From: Purshia tridentata
Lineage: Eukaryota; Streptophyta; Magnoliopsida; Rosales; Rosaceae
Direction of reading: 5' to 3'
Assembly (NCBI GenBank): GCA_003254885.1
Contig: QANT01007840.1
Location: 40,372 to 104,371 of the forward strand
Length of the DNA: 64,000 nucleotides
Positions 24,135-36,600 of this stretch are shown here, piece by piece; the first letter of the stretch is position 1, and the number at the start of each line of letters is the position of its first letter. The notes below the pieces were generated by a model that was not told the DNA's origin, made no database searches, and saw only the letters and a list, made by a program, of their open reading frames with translations. Made by a program: the position numbers and the translations under genes.

Positions 24135-26107
24135 TTAAAATAATTGATTTTAGACTATGATGTATAATACACCAAAGAGAACACATCTGTCTAAATTAAC
24201 TTTGTCTAAAAACTTTTAGGGACAATTATAGAAATACCATTCTTGTAAGCATATAATCTTCACGTGATGCTAAAGGCAAACATAATGTGGATTTGGGCAT
24301 TGCTAGCTGGCATTTGTTCTTTAATTTGATGTATAATCAATATATGCATTACTAACTTCTACTTTTTCTTTTTTGAAAAACTTTTATTGAAGAAGACTAC
24401 ATAGAATAACAATCAATTATCTATTTAAGAGACAAATTCAAACACTCATAAATAATTTATGTCAACCCTTCTAAGTGAAACTAATAGAAGTAAAGTCGAA
24501 AGTGATTTAGGAATGTCTTAGATGAAGGATTCGATATTTTCTAAATAACAAGAAAAAAGAAAAAAGAAAAATAAATTGCAAGAAATATTTTTCTAAAAAT
24601 GTATTTTTTCCTTTAGAAAAAAAAAATAGTTAATAAAACTATAAAAGAAGCCAAAAGGGTAAGAAGACAGCTGCCGTTAATATTTTTCGGGATTGCGGTG
24701 CACGTGGTGAATAAGAAAGCGCGATCGAATCTACCACTTCAATTTATGATGTTGACACGCCGCACGAATGGTACTATTTTTCCAGACCTGAAGGACCCAC
24801 GGTGGCCCAATCGCCACGTCATCACCAGCTAGAATAATAGCTAAACGATAAAATAAGAGTCATACTCAATTACTCATCACTGTTGTTGCTCTTTCCAAGG
24901 TTCTAAACTGTCAGTAGGAAACTTACAAGACCATGGACTCTTGGTCAATAACCTGCAAATTATTACTACGCCTAATCACATATTTTACTAAACCTTTGCT
25001 ATCATCAATAATGGTAAGATCTTATATTTGAATCTTATATTTGGAAGTTTAAAAGATGCCATCATTGCTATGTATAAGGGTTTTATTTTAAAAATAAATG
25101 CATTTTAAAATGAATTTATATATAAATAAAAAGATACTAGTACAACATTTAGAATCGAAATTTAAAATTCTTAATAATTATTAATTTTGACTCATAATAA
25201 ACATTTTGTATTACATTATTATACTATTAATTAAGTCTTAATTAGACCAACTAACTATTCATATATTTTTTTTTAACAATTAACTATCATTCTATTAATA
25301 TTTTCTTTTTCAGATTAAATTCACATTGAAATGATTAAATATGTAATTCTAGTTTTTCAGTTTTGGTGATTGTTTAATTTGAAACTTTTTTTTATAAAAT
25401 CGATATATTGTCATATAGTGTATTTATTTAATGTATCATAATATTGATTGATGTTATTAATATAGTATTTTATTCATATACATTAGATTAATTATAATAC
25501 ATACAAATATGTCATATACATTTAATATATATATGTTTTTCACTCGTGCCTTATCCTTTGAAGCCTAGATATAAAAATAAATAAATAAATTATTAGCTCA
25601 TTGATTTTCTCGATGTCATGCCCAATTATTGTGTCAGAACTCCATTGGTAATAACATATATTTTCAATAATGATGGTATTTTGGTACTTGCATTTAGTAT
25701 TTACTATGCCAATTGAATCGATAATCCCCTTCTCCCAATGAAAAAAGTACTGCATACTTTTGTCTTTAGCAACCATAAAAGACAAAATGTAGGCTACAAA
25801 TTTGTCTAGTCGATGTTATCTAGGATCATGTCATAAGATTATATTTTTTATTCTCTTTCAACAACACATATAACAGGTCCAATTGTGTATAATAGTACCA
25901 AAGCCAATGACAATCTGTTGATACGTAGCAAAATAGTATATGATAGTATAAATAGTTAGTAGGTTTGATTATATTAACTAGTTTATAATTTACTGATATT
26001 TCCTTTTATAATGCTGAATAAGTTTAAATTTAAATATCATTCTTTAGATTAAAAAAAATTAATTTTAGAAGAAAAAATATTGCACATTAGAAAATGGTGA
26101 TAAATTA

Positions 26108-26180
26108 TGTCCCTCCATGCTCACCAGTCAAGCCGACACCAAGGTTGCACATGGGACCATGGCACGTGTGTGGATGATAC
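26108..26180 (-). promoter_or_regulatory. Distal conserved block with G-box (copy A)
   Basis: Aligns with 32002-32069: TGTCCCTC at the left, CAAGCCGACACC versus AAAGCCGACACC in the middle, and a GCACGTGT core (CACGTG G-box type) followed by GATGAT. A third block, 26611-26645, matches 32428-32462 at 32 of 35 bases. Confidence 0.55.
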
Positions 26181-28380
26181 CACATATCCAGGGTTTAATT
26201 TCTTTTTTCCCCTCTTCAATTAATTTGTTGGCAATCTAGAATAAAATATATTAAATCTTCATGTTTTTATTAGTAACTAATTGATCTACATGAACCCCAG
26301 TTATAACGTCGATTTTTAATTAAGTTGTTAATTATTAGTTGATCATAGTATATAGGCCATCCTCATCATGAATAGAACCTATCAGACAAGTGAGTTGCTC
26401 GATCTAGAATCTAGATGTTCAAACTTCAAACATGAAAGTTAACATCGACTTCGGTTCTGACAAATAAAAGACATTGAAAACGCTCTTGCTTGATGATTGA
26501 GAAACATAGGCATTCACTTTAAAACTTAAATTAATTAAGAAGATATTGTACATAGATAATTAATACAATGCTTTTGTTGTAATTAAATTGGGTTTATATT
26601 AAAATTAATTGTAGTTTGAATAGGGGGCAGTTGTTCAAAGTCCAACGTGTTATAGGGGATGAGACTCATATATATAATGAGTTGAGTGAAACAATTAAGC
26701 TAGGTTGTCGTTTCATCACAAAGCTGCTTAATGAGAAGGATGGGTTTGGTTTTTTCTGTAAATATAATGGTGACGATAGAGGAGGTAGAGCCTTTTCAAC
26801 GACTTGGGATGTTATTTAAATTAACTTTAAATTAAGATTGGTAATTTAGAAAGCTAATTAATCACAGGTTGAGACAACCTGGGAAAACCCAACAGAGATC
26901 AGTCTAATTAAGATAGATATATAGAAGTTAACCTGTCATTGAGTCATTTTGAAGATCTCTTGACCAGGGCCAAGGGCTTAGCCTATAGTCGTAATGATGA
27001 TCAGGAAATAAGGTCTTACAAACCTTGTTTCTATACATGACTTGTGAGTACGTACAGCAAGGACCAAGGGTCAAGTTTAGTTTGACTGCAAACATGGTTT
27101 CTTCTGATCAATTCCAGTTGGCCTTGACTCGATCTCAAACCTAGCTTGAACACTGAACAGATGTGTTCACTGCTGCACAGTTGTATTTACAGTTCTAAGT
27201 TTGGTGAAGAAAAATCAAATTATTAACATATATAATAGACTAGGTCAAGCTCTTCAGTCTTCACGCGCATAATTTCTAATATATTTATACTACATTTTGA
27301 ATTTTAGTCACAAAATTTCTTTTTGCTATTTGTTTATACTATATGGTAATATTAGTACATGATTTTACAAAACTTCTCTATATCTCTATTACAGTGACGT
27401 GTGACATCACACATATAAGAGAAGATGATTAGTCTTAAATTTCAATGTCTCAAATTTTCTTTTCATACTTGTAATTTTACGCTAAAGTAATAGAGATAGA
27501 TAAGTTTTTCTCTCTTATTAAACATGGCTAAGTATTAATTTAGCGACCAAAACTTGCCTTTTTTTTACTTGTAGTGTAAGAAAAAAGAGATGTGGCAATC
27601 ATTGGCCATACAGGGTTACAACACCTATAACTGTATAACAATATTCGTTAACTGGTTATTATGATTTGACTAGAGCTTGCGCTTTCCCAGAAGTTATATA
27701 TACATGCACAATTGTTGTGAGTGTGCTTGTTTATATTGCGTGCAATATTAATTGGTGATTGTTCTTCTCTAAACTTTCAGAGCAAATAATTAAAACAATT
27801 TTCTAAACATGTGAGAGAGTTGTATAACATCACATTAATGTAGTGTTGCGATATATTAACCTTGGATGCTATTAAACGCCTAGTGTTGGCCTAGGCGTTG
27901 CAATCAATACAACCTAATATTGCTTGGACATATATACTTTTTGAAGGTGATCGAGTAAATGGTGGGGGAGCTTGATCATCAATTATTGACAGTTAAAATT
28001 AACCAAAAGCTGATGCTTCTTTACTTTAGCTCATGTAAATATAGAAATTGCCATCAACAAACTTTGCTTCAAGGCAAAGCAATATTGTCCTATATGGACT
28101 TTGCCAACTAATTGAATTTCAGTAATATCTATAGTTGGGCTCAATATTCTTGGTATGATCATTGAACAATTACTATATTCATGAAGGCATGCAGATGGAG
28201 ATGGGCATAATATAAAGATCATATCAGCAGAAAGAAAGCTCAAGTACTGAGAGAAATAAAGAAAATGGTTTTGGTTATCAGTCATTTGCAAAATGCCTTC
28301 TTCATTGGACATCTCAGCTGGGAAACCTTTGAGGACTTCTCTTGAGGCTTACATATATGATATATAGTACAGGCTATCAC

Positions 28381-28416
28381 ATTATTGTTGGTGTGAGACA
28401 TTATTGTTGGTGTGAG
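28381..28416. repeat. 19-bp tandem duplication downstream of LBD29-like copy B
   Basis: ATTATTGTTGGTGTGAGAC is followed directly by a second ATTATTGTTGGTGTGAG. About 230 bp beyond the stop codon, possibly in the 3' UTR. Confidence 0.8.
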
Positions 28417-28646
28417 CTAGAAATATACCTTATACTTCATGTCTTTGACTCTTTGATATTAAATGAGTAATGTATGAGCACTTCTAGGGTTCCTGCTAGC
28501 TTGTCTATATATGACAACAAATTAAAGGGCATATTAATTCCAAAATTGGCAAAATCCTCTTCACATTTGAATACATTAATTATTCTGGCGCTCAGGCCTA
28601 TATGATCGATATTCTTCTCAAGATTAATAATGCTGCTGACTGAAGG

Positions 28647-29449
28647 TCATCTATGGTCAGTGTCTTGATCAAAAGCCCATGACATATTGCTTGTTTGCAT
28701 GTCAAATGAGCACATTGAATTAGAACCCTCTCCAAAGCTGCTGTATATCTCATCCTTTAGTACTTCTGGAATGATGAAATTTTCATCTCTACTCACAAAA
28801 GAGTCTGGAATGTTTTTAATTTCAGGGCATGGCATCATATTTGAGCCACTAAAATTCAGACTTTGTGGCATCATGTTTGAATTTTCTGACTGAAGCCAAC
28901 TTTGAACATCATGTAGCTGAGCATGAGAAGGTACTGATCTTCCATTAATAAACTTCTGATCACTTGGGTTAACTGCATTAATGGCAGAGCCAGTACTGGC
29001 AAATCTCTTAGCTGCTTGTTCCTTCACCAATGCTAGTTGTGCTTGTAAATTAATAACCTGCAAAAGTTAACATTAGAAAATTAATGATATGTTAAGATTG
29101 ATCAATGATATAGATATAAGTTAATTAGGGGTTAATGCAATGATTATCACTGTAATGATGAACTTGTAACCTGTTGTTGGAGAGCAAAAATATGGGAAAC
29201 ACAGCCATAAACAGGGTCTTGAACTCTGGCTTGAGCTTCGTATGAGATTGTAAGCGCGGCTCTGCAACGATCACTCACCGGGAGGTGAGCAAGCAACTTG
29301 GACACGTTGCTTGCCCCAAAAACTTTGTGGATGGCGGCGAAATGGGTGGCTCCCTGTTCATGGCAGAAATAAGGTGCAAAAATGCAACCCCTCACACATT
29401 TTCTTCTCAAGAACTTGCAGGCTCCACAAGGAGAACCAGAACCTGTCAT
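28647..29449 (-). CDS. LBD29: LOB-domain transcription factor, LBD29/LBD17-like (copy B)
   Basis: Tandem paralogue of the gene at 21032-21855. Exon 1 is 29449-29171 (93 codons, same length as copy A) and exon 2 is 29057-28647; 229 aa. The LOB domain is nearly identical to copy A ([35 protein letters not shown]). One conspicuous change is Arg at residue 63, where copy A and the family have Glu (RCRAALTIS versus RCEAAVTIS). The C-terminal half has diverged more but keeps NLQAQLAL, a Ser/Asn/Met-rich region and the motif [17 protein letters not shown], which mirrors copy A's [17 protein letters not shown]. The divergence of exon 2 and the retained promoter blocks suggest an old tandem duplication with both copies kept. 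Confidence 0.92.
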
Positions 29450-29510
29450 CTTGATATATGATGTTTTAATTAAGACTAGTAATACTACTACTTGGTGGTT
29501 TATGGCTTTA

Positions 29511-29543
<33 letters not shown>

Positions 29544-29698
29544 GTTTTTAATATATCTCAGGCTCTCAGCTGTGTGCATAGCATCACCTAAATCATGTTT
29601 AATTATAAATGCCAGGCCTAGTGTTACATTTAATGAATACTTAATTACAATAGGTTTCCTTTATGGGCTACAGAGCTCACTCTTATTCTTCCATTCCA

Positions 29699-29737
29699 CC
29701 CCCCCCCCCCCCCCTCCTCTCTCTCTCTCTCTCTCTC
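29699..29737. repeat. Poly-C plus (TC)n microsatellite
   Basis: Sixteen C residues followed by a TC array, about 260 bp upstream of the copy B ATG. Homopolymer length may be unreliable. Confidence 0.8.
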
Positions 29738-29800
29738 ACCCCTCAATACTAAATTTTCATACCCTCTAATAAGATTCCTTAAAAGAGAAAAGAGCCTATC

Positions 29801-29821
29801 AGCTATCACAAACCAAACCCA
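29801..29821 (-). promoter_or_regulatory. Proximal promoter block shared by both LBD29-like copies (B)
   Basis: Identical to 22191-22211; see that entry. After the shared 21 bp both flanks still resemble each other (GATATTTGGATCCATT here, GGTTATTGGATCTATT there). Confidence 0.6.
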
Positions 29822-30589
29822 TATCTCCATTTTCTTTGATATTTGGATCCATTATGATCGAGAGAATGAGGTCTAAGCCAGGGGAAAAGAAAATCAGCAA
29901 AATTATCAATTATTTGATAATTTTTGGTTTATAATTGTTATTTACCTACAGATTTTCATTGGTTCTTTTGACTTGTTTTTAATACTGCCCAATAAGATCT
30001 ATTAAGTCATTTTTTATGAGACTAAAAGAAATTGAGACATATGAGTGAGTCAGTGACAGGCTCAATTGCATAAAATATTACATATATACATGAAATAGAA
30101 AAGCTGGCAAATGGGTGTGGGATGCCATTTAACAATTGATGAATCATCACCTTCATCATAGATTTCATCCTTGGTTTAGAGAATCTAGAGATCATGGTAC
30201 ATGAACCTGATGATCATCTGGGCATGTTACTCCACAACATTTGATAAGCATGCAATTAACTAGACCAGAGAATCTAAAAATTAATTAATATATATGATAT
30301 GAACTGGTTCATTCACTGCAATATAATTCATTTCTTGCATCAAACTGTGCATAAGTTCATTGTCAAAGTGAAATGGTGGCTTACCAAATGTGAATATGTT
30401 ACTTATTTTTCAGATAATGTTCTCTTATCAAATAGTGTGACGGTATATTGTTAATTAACACATGATATGAATCATATGATTAAAAACTTTGTTTATCTAC
30501 CTATTTCCTTATTAGCGTGTCTAATTATTTATCTTTTCCTTAATGATTCAGGAATCTGTGTCAGTTCAATCAGCCAACTAGATTGAAAA

Positions 30590-30690
30590 AAAGTTCTAAT
30601 CAAGAGAGTGAAGATTCGAACCCTTGCTCTGTTCTTAAGGCTATTGAACCCCACTTATTAGTTCAGCTTATGGGCCCAGACAAGTTTCTA
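30590..30690 (-). mobile_element. Possible tRNA-derived SINE remnant
   Basis: Read on the minus strand, GCAAGGGTTCGAATC is an excellent RNA polymerase III box B, preceded about 50 bases upstream by a degenerate box A-like stretch (AAGCTGAACTAATAAG) and followed by an A/T-rich end. There is no clear target-site duplication and no tRNA fold, so this is tentative. Confidence 0.3.
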
Positions 30691-33614
30691 TGAGTTTTTA
30701 AATAGGATTAAGGCAATAACATTCAATAAATAATTCAGAATTGCAAAGATCAGATGCCCACAACGGTCCATTAATGGAGGAATGTACTGTTAATCTGAAT
30801 TATAAAAGTGAAGATTGGGATTAATAATACTCACTGAGTACAGATAATCAAGGATTAAAGGAGGAAACAATGATAGAGAAAAGAAAGCATATTCTTAATT
30901 AAAATAAATGAAACAAAAGATAGTGAGGGACAATTTAGCCTTTCTGGTATTTCAGGTCACGGCTTGTCGAGAAATTAGTACTGTGCTAATCTGATTAACT
31001 CAACTTAATTAAATACATTATCTTCAATCACGTCTAGTCACTTATAATCACTTACTAATTGTGCAGGCCTCAAACCCGAACTTATAATAAACTTATAATC
31101 ACTCACTAGTCCTTCCATTTGATTGAAAAGATGGGTCTAACTCAAATAACCATTATGGCATTATGCAGCAAAAAAATTGATAAAATTTAGATTGGTTGAT
31201 GAAAGTGAAATGGTTTGCACTAAGATGATTATGTAACAGGGTTATTTATAAATTGCAAGTTGGAACAACACAGTTGAACATATCAACAGGGGCTTAGCCT
31301 ACTGGTATAAACCAGATCATTGGCTACAATGATCGAACAATAAAGAATGCACCTGAGCCATGTGTAATTGTTGGCCACTTAAGCATGGAAAGGGAGGAGT
31401 GATCCTTGAGACAAAAAGATCATGCTAATTAATGGGAATTATTAATTACTAATTACCTTTATTACTAGAAAATAATGTAGAAGCTGTTCCACTAATCACT
31501 AATTAAAGAACATACCAAAAACACTTTTGTCTAAGTTTTTGTACTTTTGAAAAAAAATATAATTAAAGGATGCTCTCAGATGAAAGCCTTTTTTGGACTT
31601 GAAACATACTTTTGGAAGTACATATTTATTATCAATTAGAAGGAGGAAGAAAGAAAGAAACTTTGAGCAATATGCAAGTCATCATCTAACAAAGCCACCC
31701 AACTTTGTGGTTTGGGTACCACTATCACATTGTGCTAAGGAGACTTAATTAAGGCTTGAATTAAGATGCTCTCACCAATGTTATGAGTTGTTTTGGATCA
31801 CTAATCCTTCATTATTGTTCTTCATGCTTGATGTTTAAAGTTATGTTTTTTATTAAATTTCATGACCCAATGATGCCCTGAAAGGATGTCTGTAGTGATT
31901 ATTGGCATATATGAATTTGGACAATTTTGCTAGCCCACTTGCTTGCTTCTTAATTATTTGGCTAATTCTCTTATGTAAAAGAAAATAATGATGTTGACAC
32001 GTGTCCCTCTGACCATTCAAAGCCGACACCGAGGAAGCAGATGGGGCCAGTGCACGTGTATAGATGATTGCTTAAGTTTTCTCTGTTCTTTCTGTTCCAA
32101 TATTTTCCTCACTCTAGAAGACTACAACAACACAACTTCATCTCATGTCAGTATGTCAGGTTCCTAAAATATGATTATTGTTCTAATAATATATTACTCT
32201 GTTTTATTAAAAAAGTACAAAGTTATTATATTATATATTATGATGTAAAATTTCAAATACCCAATGTGGAATTATCAATTTCCAACCCCAGCAGAGACAT
32301 AAAAGACAAAGAAATTTGCTGTCGAGGGGATGAGTAAAACATGATTTTTACATTACATCATGTTTTTCTTTTTGGCCATCTTACATGCCACAATTTTCTT
32401 GCAGCTCTGTCTATATAAAAATTTAATGTAGTTTGAATAGCGAGCAGATGTTCAAAGTCCAAACCATAATATGAGGGCTGATATGAATCTTATGGTCTTC
32501 TAGTAACAACAATAAGGACAAAATGGATGTTAACTTCACTGGGGGTTAGTAAATGATAATTTAGTGAGACAGAGATGGTTTTGTTTTTATTGGTAAAATA
32601 TGTGTAATTTGGAAATGGAGACCATGACTTTCCTTTCACATATACAGCTAAGAATACTAATAATGTGAGACATATATAGACAACCTAGGAGAAGCTAGTA
32701 GAGCCTAAGAAGCATGACTTAAGTCCAAAGATATTCGCTGCAGAATTCTATTTTGTCATGACCCTGAAAAGTTTGAAATGGGTAAAATCCACCAAGACCT
32801 CATTGCAAAACTCTCTCTCTACTTCGATGTGCTACCTACTATCACCATGAGACATTCTCTATTAATTAATGTTTTCATTATTTCTTTAATGATTTCTTGT
32901 GAGCTAACAATTATATTCGAGTATTGTTATTTGTATCCATAATTTGATTTGATTTTAATTTTTTGATGTTTCCTTTTGGGATCCTTTAGGAAGGTGGATC
33001 ATTATTCATAGATGTGATCCAATCCTATATATAGCTCAAATCTTTCATGTCAGGTATGGTGGAGAACCCGATCATTACTAACCCAAAAGCTTTTAAGAGT
33101 TGACAGAACCTTTGAGATTAGAGTCATCATCTAGGCCTATATTATGATGTTACACATATCAAAAGTTCAAAACTAAAGGAGGTCACAGCAATGAAGATAA
33201 AAGGAAATGCAGAACGCGTCAATAAAAGGAAAATATAGGGGTTAACGAGCCAGAGGCCAAAAAAAAAGGGGTTAACGAGCCAGCTAGCCTGCAATCCATG
33301 TTACGAGCTATAGAAGTGAGACTTCTTGCTCTCTTTTATATCAGAAGTGTGTAAAATATTTAATTTGGCGACTGAGTCGGACTGAACAAGTTCTGTACAG
33401 AATGAGTGATTTTAAGGAGAATAATAAAAAGCGAAAGGGTGGGATCCATTTTAATGAAATGAAAACAGCACATAGCATGACACTGCATGAAATATCGATC
33501 AATAAATATTGCTAAATTCCTTAAGCATTGTCAAAATCAATTTAAGGTGGTTACAGTAACTTGAAAAGCAAGTCACATTTTTACAGAGGAAAAGTTGGAA
33601 CACTTTTGTTTTGA

Positions 33615-36600
33615 TTAATTATGAAAAATGCCTTCATCCTTGGGGGCGGGCAAACCTTTGAGCACATCTCTTAATGCATAGTAATGGCTATCACACTTGT
33701 GGTCTGATATTAAATTGCTTGAAAGCACAATCCTCTGAAAATGTTCACCCGGATGCCTCTTCCAAAGTGTGAAATAGTCTCTGCTGCTGCTGCTGCCAGT
33801 ATGAGCGTCCACATTCCTCTTTAGGTAGTAAACATTACCTGGTACAAGTAATTCCTCGTGCACTTTACAGGCAGCTCCTCCATTATCAATAGCAATAGCA
33901 TTATCTGTTACTTTTTTGTCATTTAAAGAGACTTTGGAAGCAGCAGGCGTTTTCTTGATGATGGGACCATCTGTTCAGACACCAAAAGATGATTTGGTTT
34001 AGGGAAGATCATAAGGTGTCGAGCATGTTTAAGCTTAAATTAATGACTAATGCATGTATGCTCCCTAATTCTTCCTATGAGATGACAACCCATCTGTTGA
34101 GGTTGGATAAAAAATGAAGCTTGGCTTCATACAAATTACAACAAACCAGACAGATCCATGATGCTTCCACAACAAGACAAATTACCTTCCCAACAACCAC
34201 CATCAATCAGAGATCAATAAGAAATTGTCAATGCATCAACGCTCCTTGCACCTCCAACTTATTGTAAAATATACACACACATGCATATATGCATGCATCA
34301 TCATGCATACACATGGTGACATGAACACATAGACTGAAGCCAACAAGAACAAGATGAAGGTGAGAAAAGTGCAACCTGAGATTATTTTTTATTTTATTTT
34401 TATAAGAGACCTGAGATTACTTTGAAGCATGAAGTCCACACAAGTCCAACTTTTACAGCATAAATTTGGTCAATGACAGTACAAAAATATAGCACATTTG
34501 AGACAAAATAAATGTCATGAGACAGCAAGACCTAAAGATAAAATTGACTGAACTATAACACAATAGCATTGGCACAATGAGTACAAAGCAGGGTGGGGAT
34601 TACCAGAAGAATTTGTATTGCTCCTAAAATTTGCGTAATCAGCAAGTTTCCGAGCAACATCTTGCACCGAAGAAACAACCTGTTTCGCATTTGTAACCAA
34701 ATCTATGACATTTCTCCAGTCTTCCTTCTCAACCACACTCATCCTGTAAAGCATAACATACAAACAAGAAAGGATGAAGTCTGATAATTTGATAAGCCTT
34801 TGCAGTTAACATCAAATTGCCATTAGAGCACAAAAATGGATGCTCACAACACAACTTTCCCATGATCCAAGTGGTGAATGATGGTTTCAAGTTAACATAA
34901 ACTTTTCATCCAATTTGGGTGTAAAATTATTGATGGCCAAATTCTTTGCTTTTCCAAAATAATCCAAGCAAGAGAAAAGCCTTAAAAGAAAGGTGACATG
35001 AGCCTGTAAAGAGGCTAACTTTACTTACCAATCTGTTTGAACAACTTCATTCCTCAACCTCGTTAGAGATGCTAGACTTAGCCTAGGTATAATATCATCC
35101 TGCATAAAAAGATGTTATAACAATTTGAGAAGAGAAAAATAACAAATAAACCAAAGAAATTTAACTGCAATGAGCAGATATAATTACTACAAAAGTGCTT
35201 CTTGTAGCAAATAATCAAATGCATCTTCCCACCTGCATCACAACAGTTGTGACATAGCTGGAGCAGTTTTCAGCAAGTTCTTTCGACACACAGGGTGGTG
35301 TTGCATAACCAACTGCAGAAACAATCTCTGGGTTAAATCCCAGCTCCTTAACTGACTTTTTCCGAAGCATTATTGCTAGTAGAGCAGCTGTAGCACCTCC
35401 AAGAGAATGACCCACTAGCCTTAACTTATATCCCTGTTAATGAATTGGGCTCAACTACAACCAACAATGACAACAAACTCTGGTTGGGGAGAAAAAGCAA
35501 AAAATTCTCAAACAAGATTACATAATTGCAAAAAAAAAAAAAAAGGAATAGAGTTAAAAAAAATTCACCACCTCATATTTCTCCAAGCACTTCCTTATAA
35601 TTCCCATCTCATGAGTAAGAAGCCAGCGAGCAGCTTCTGCAGTGCCAAAGTGGGTTGAATAGCCTTCAAAGGTGACTTCCCCATCGCTAGAAGAAACAAT
35701 ATCAGTTATAAGGTCATATACGGTATGAGTACCACGAATTCCTAGAATCACAAGTTTTTTACGAGGATCAATCCCTATATAATATCCAGGCCTCATGACA
35801 CTGGAATTTTTGACAAACTTCAAGACATTGCTTTCTCGAAGCATGGTGTTCCTTGCAAGAGCTGCAGGATTATCCTTATAAGCACCTTTTGCTAACTCAG
35901 TGTGGTAGATGAGGTCTTGTACCTAGAACACAAAACCAATACCTAATAACTAATAAGAACTCTGGGTTGTAGCAGACTAAACATTGACACAACATACAAT
36001 TTGTTTATACAAAGTCAAATCAAAAGTTACAAAACAATGTCTGAATTAAAATGTTTGGCATTACCATTGAATCAGAGGAGACTTGATCGCCTTTAACATC
36101 CTCAAATGGATTAGTAGAAGCTTGACGAAGATAAATAAGAAATAAACCAATAGTGAGATCACTCAAACTCCAATCCTGAATTCCTATTTTACTGCGTTGG
36201 ATGCTTGCAATGATCTCAGAGACCGAACGATTGCTCGGTGGGGGTTTGTTTTCCAACCCATTTCCTGCAATTTGAAAATTCAATCATTTCCATGCACAAC
36301 TCAAACTGCAACTTCCAAATTACACAAATTCATTACAAAGCCATGACTACCCTAGTGGCCTGTCATTGCAATTTTGAAAATTCAATCATCTCCATGCACA
36401 GCTCAAACTGTAACTTTCAAATGACACAAATTCATTACAAACCCATGACTGCCCTAGCGGCCTCACATTGCAATTTCGAAATTCAATCATTTCTATGCAC
36501 AACTCAAACTGCAACTTCCAAATTACACAAATTCATTCCAAACAGACCTGTTGTGCTTGGCAGAGCCCACCTGCACAATTGAAGAGCTGGTTCGAGAGCT

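Larger units (their letters stand above)
21856..28646. other. 6.8-kb spacer, upstream region of LBD29-like copy A
   Basis: No gene recognised. The sequence is AT-rich with TA runs (22470-22486, 22678-22696). Several islands are shared in the same order with the region upstream of copy B: 22041-22063, 22191-22211, 24057-24134, 26108-26180 and 26611-26645. A GC-richer patch with CACGTGG lies at 24700-24830. A 19-bp tandem repeat (28381-28416) lies just downstream of copy B. Confidence 0.5.
29450..33614. other. 4.2-kb spacer, upstream region of LBD29-like copy B
   Basis: No gene recognised. Contains a TA/TG microsatellite (29512-29543), a poly-C run with a (TC)n array (29699-29737), and the copy B counterparts of the shared promoter blocks (29650-29672, 29801-29821, 31368-31439, 32002-32069, 32428-32462). 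A possible tRNA-derived SINE remnant lies near 30590-30690. Confidence 0.5.

Noticed and set aside
26616-26819. 67-aa ORF upstream of LBD29 copy A
   Set aside because: Overlaps the noncoding block shared with 32428-32462, where the second copy has no corresponding ORF.
30612-30622. Possible tRNA T-loop (GGGTTCGAATC on the minus strand)
   Set aside because: No acceptor or anticodon stem can be folded around it; kept only as a tentative SINE box B.
36238-36582. Plus-strand ORF with repeated ISMHNSNCNFQ units
   Set aside because: An artefact of the 101-bp tandem repeat in lipase intron 2, antisense to the gene.
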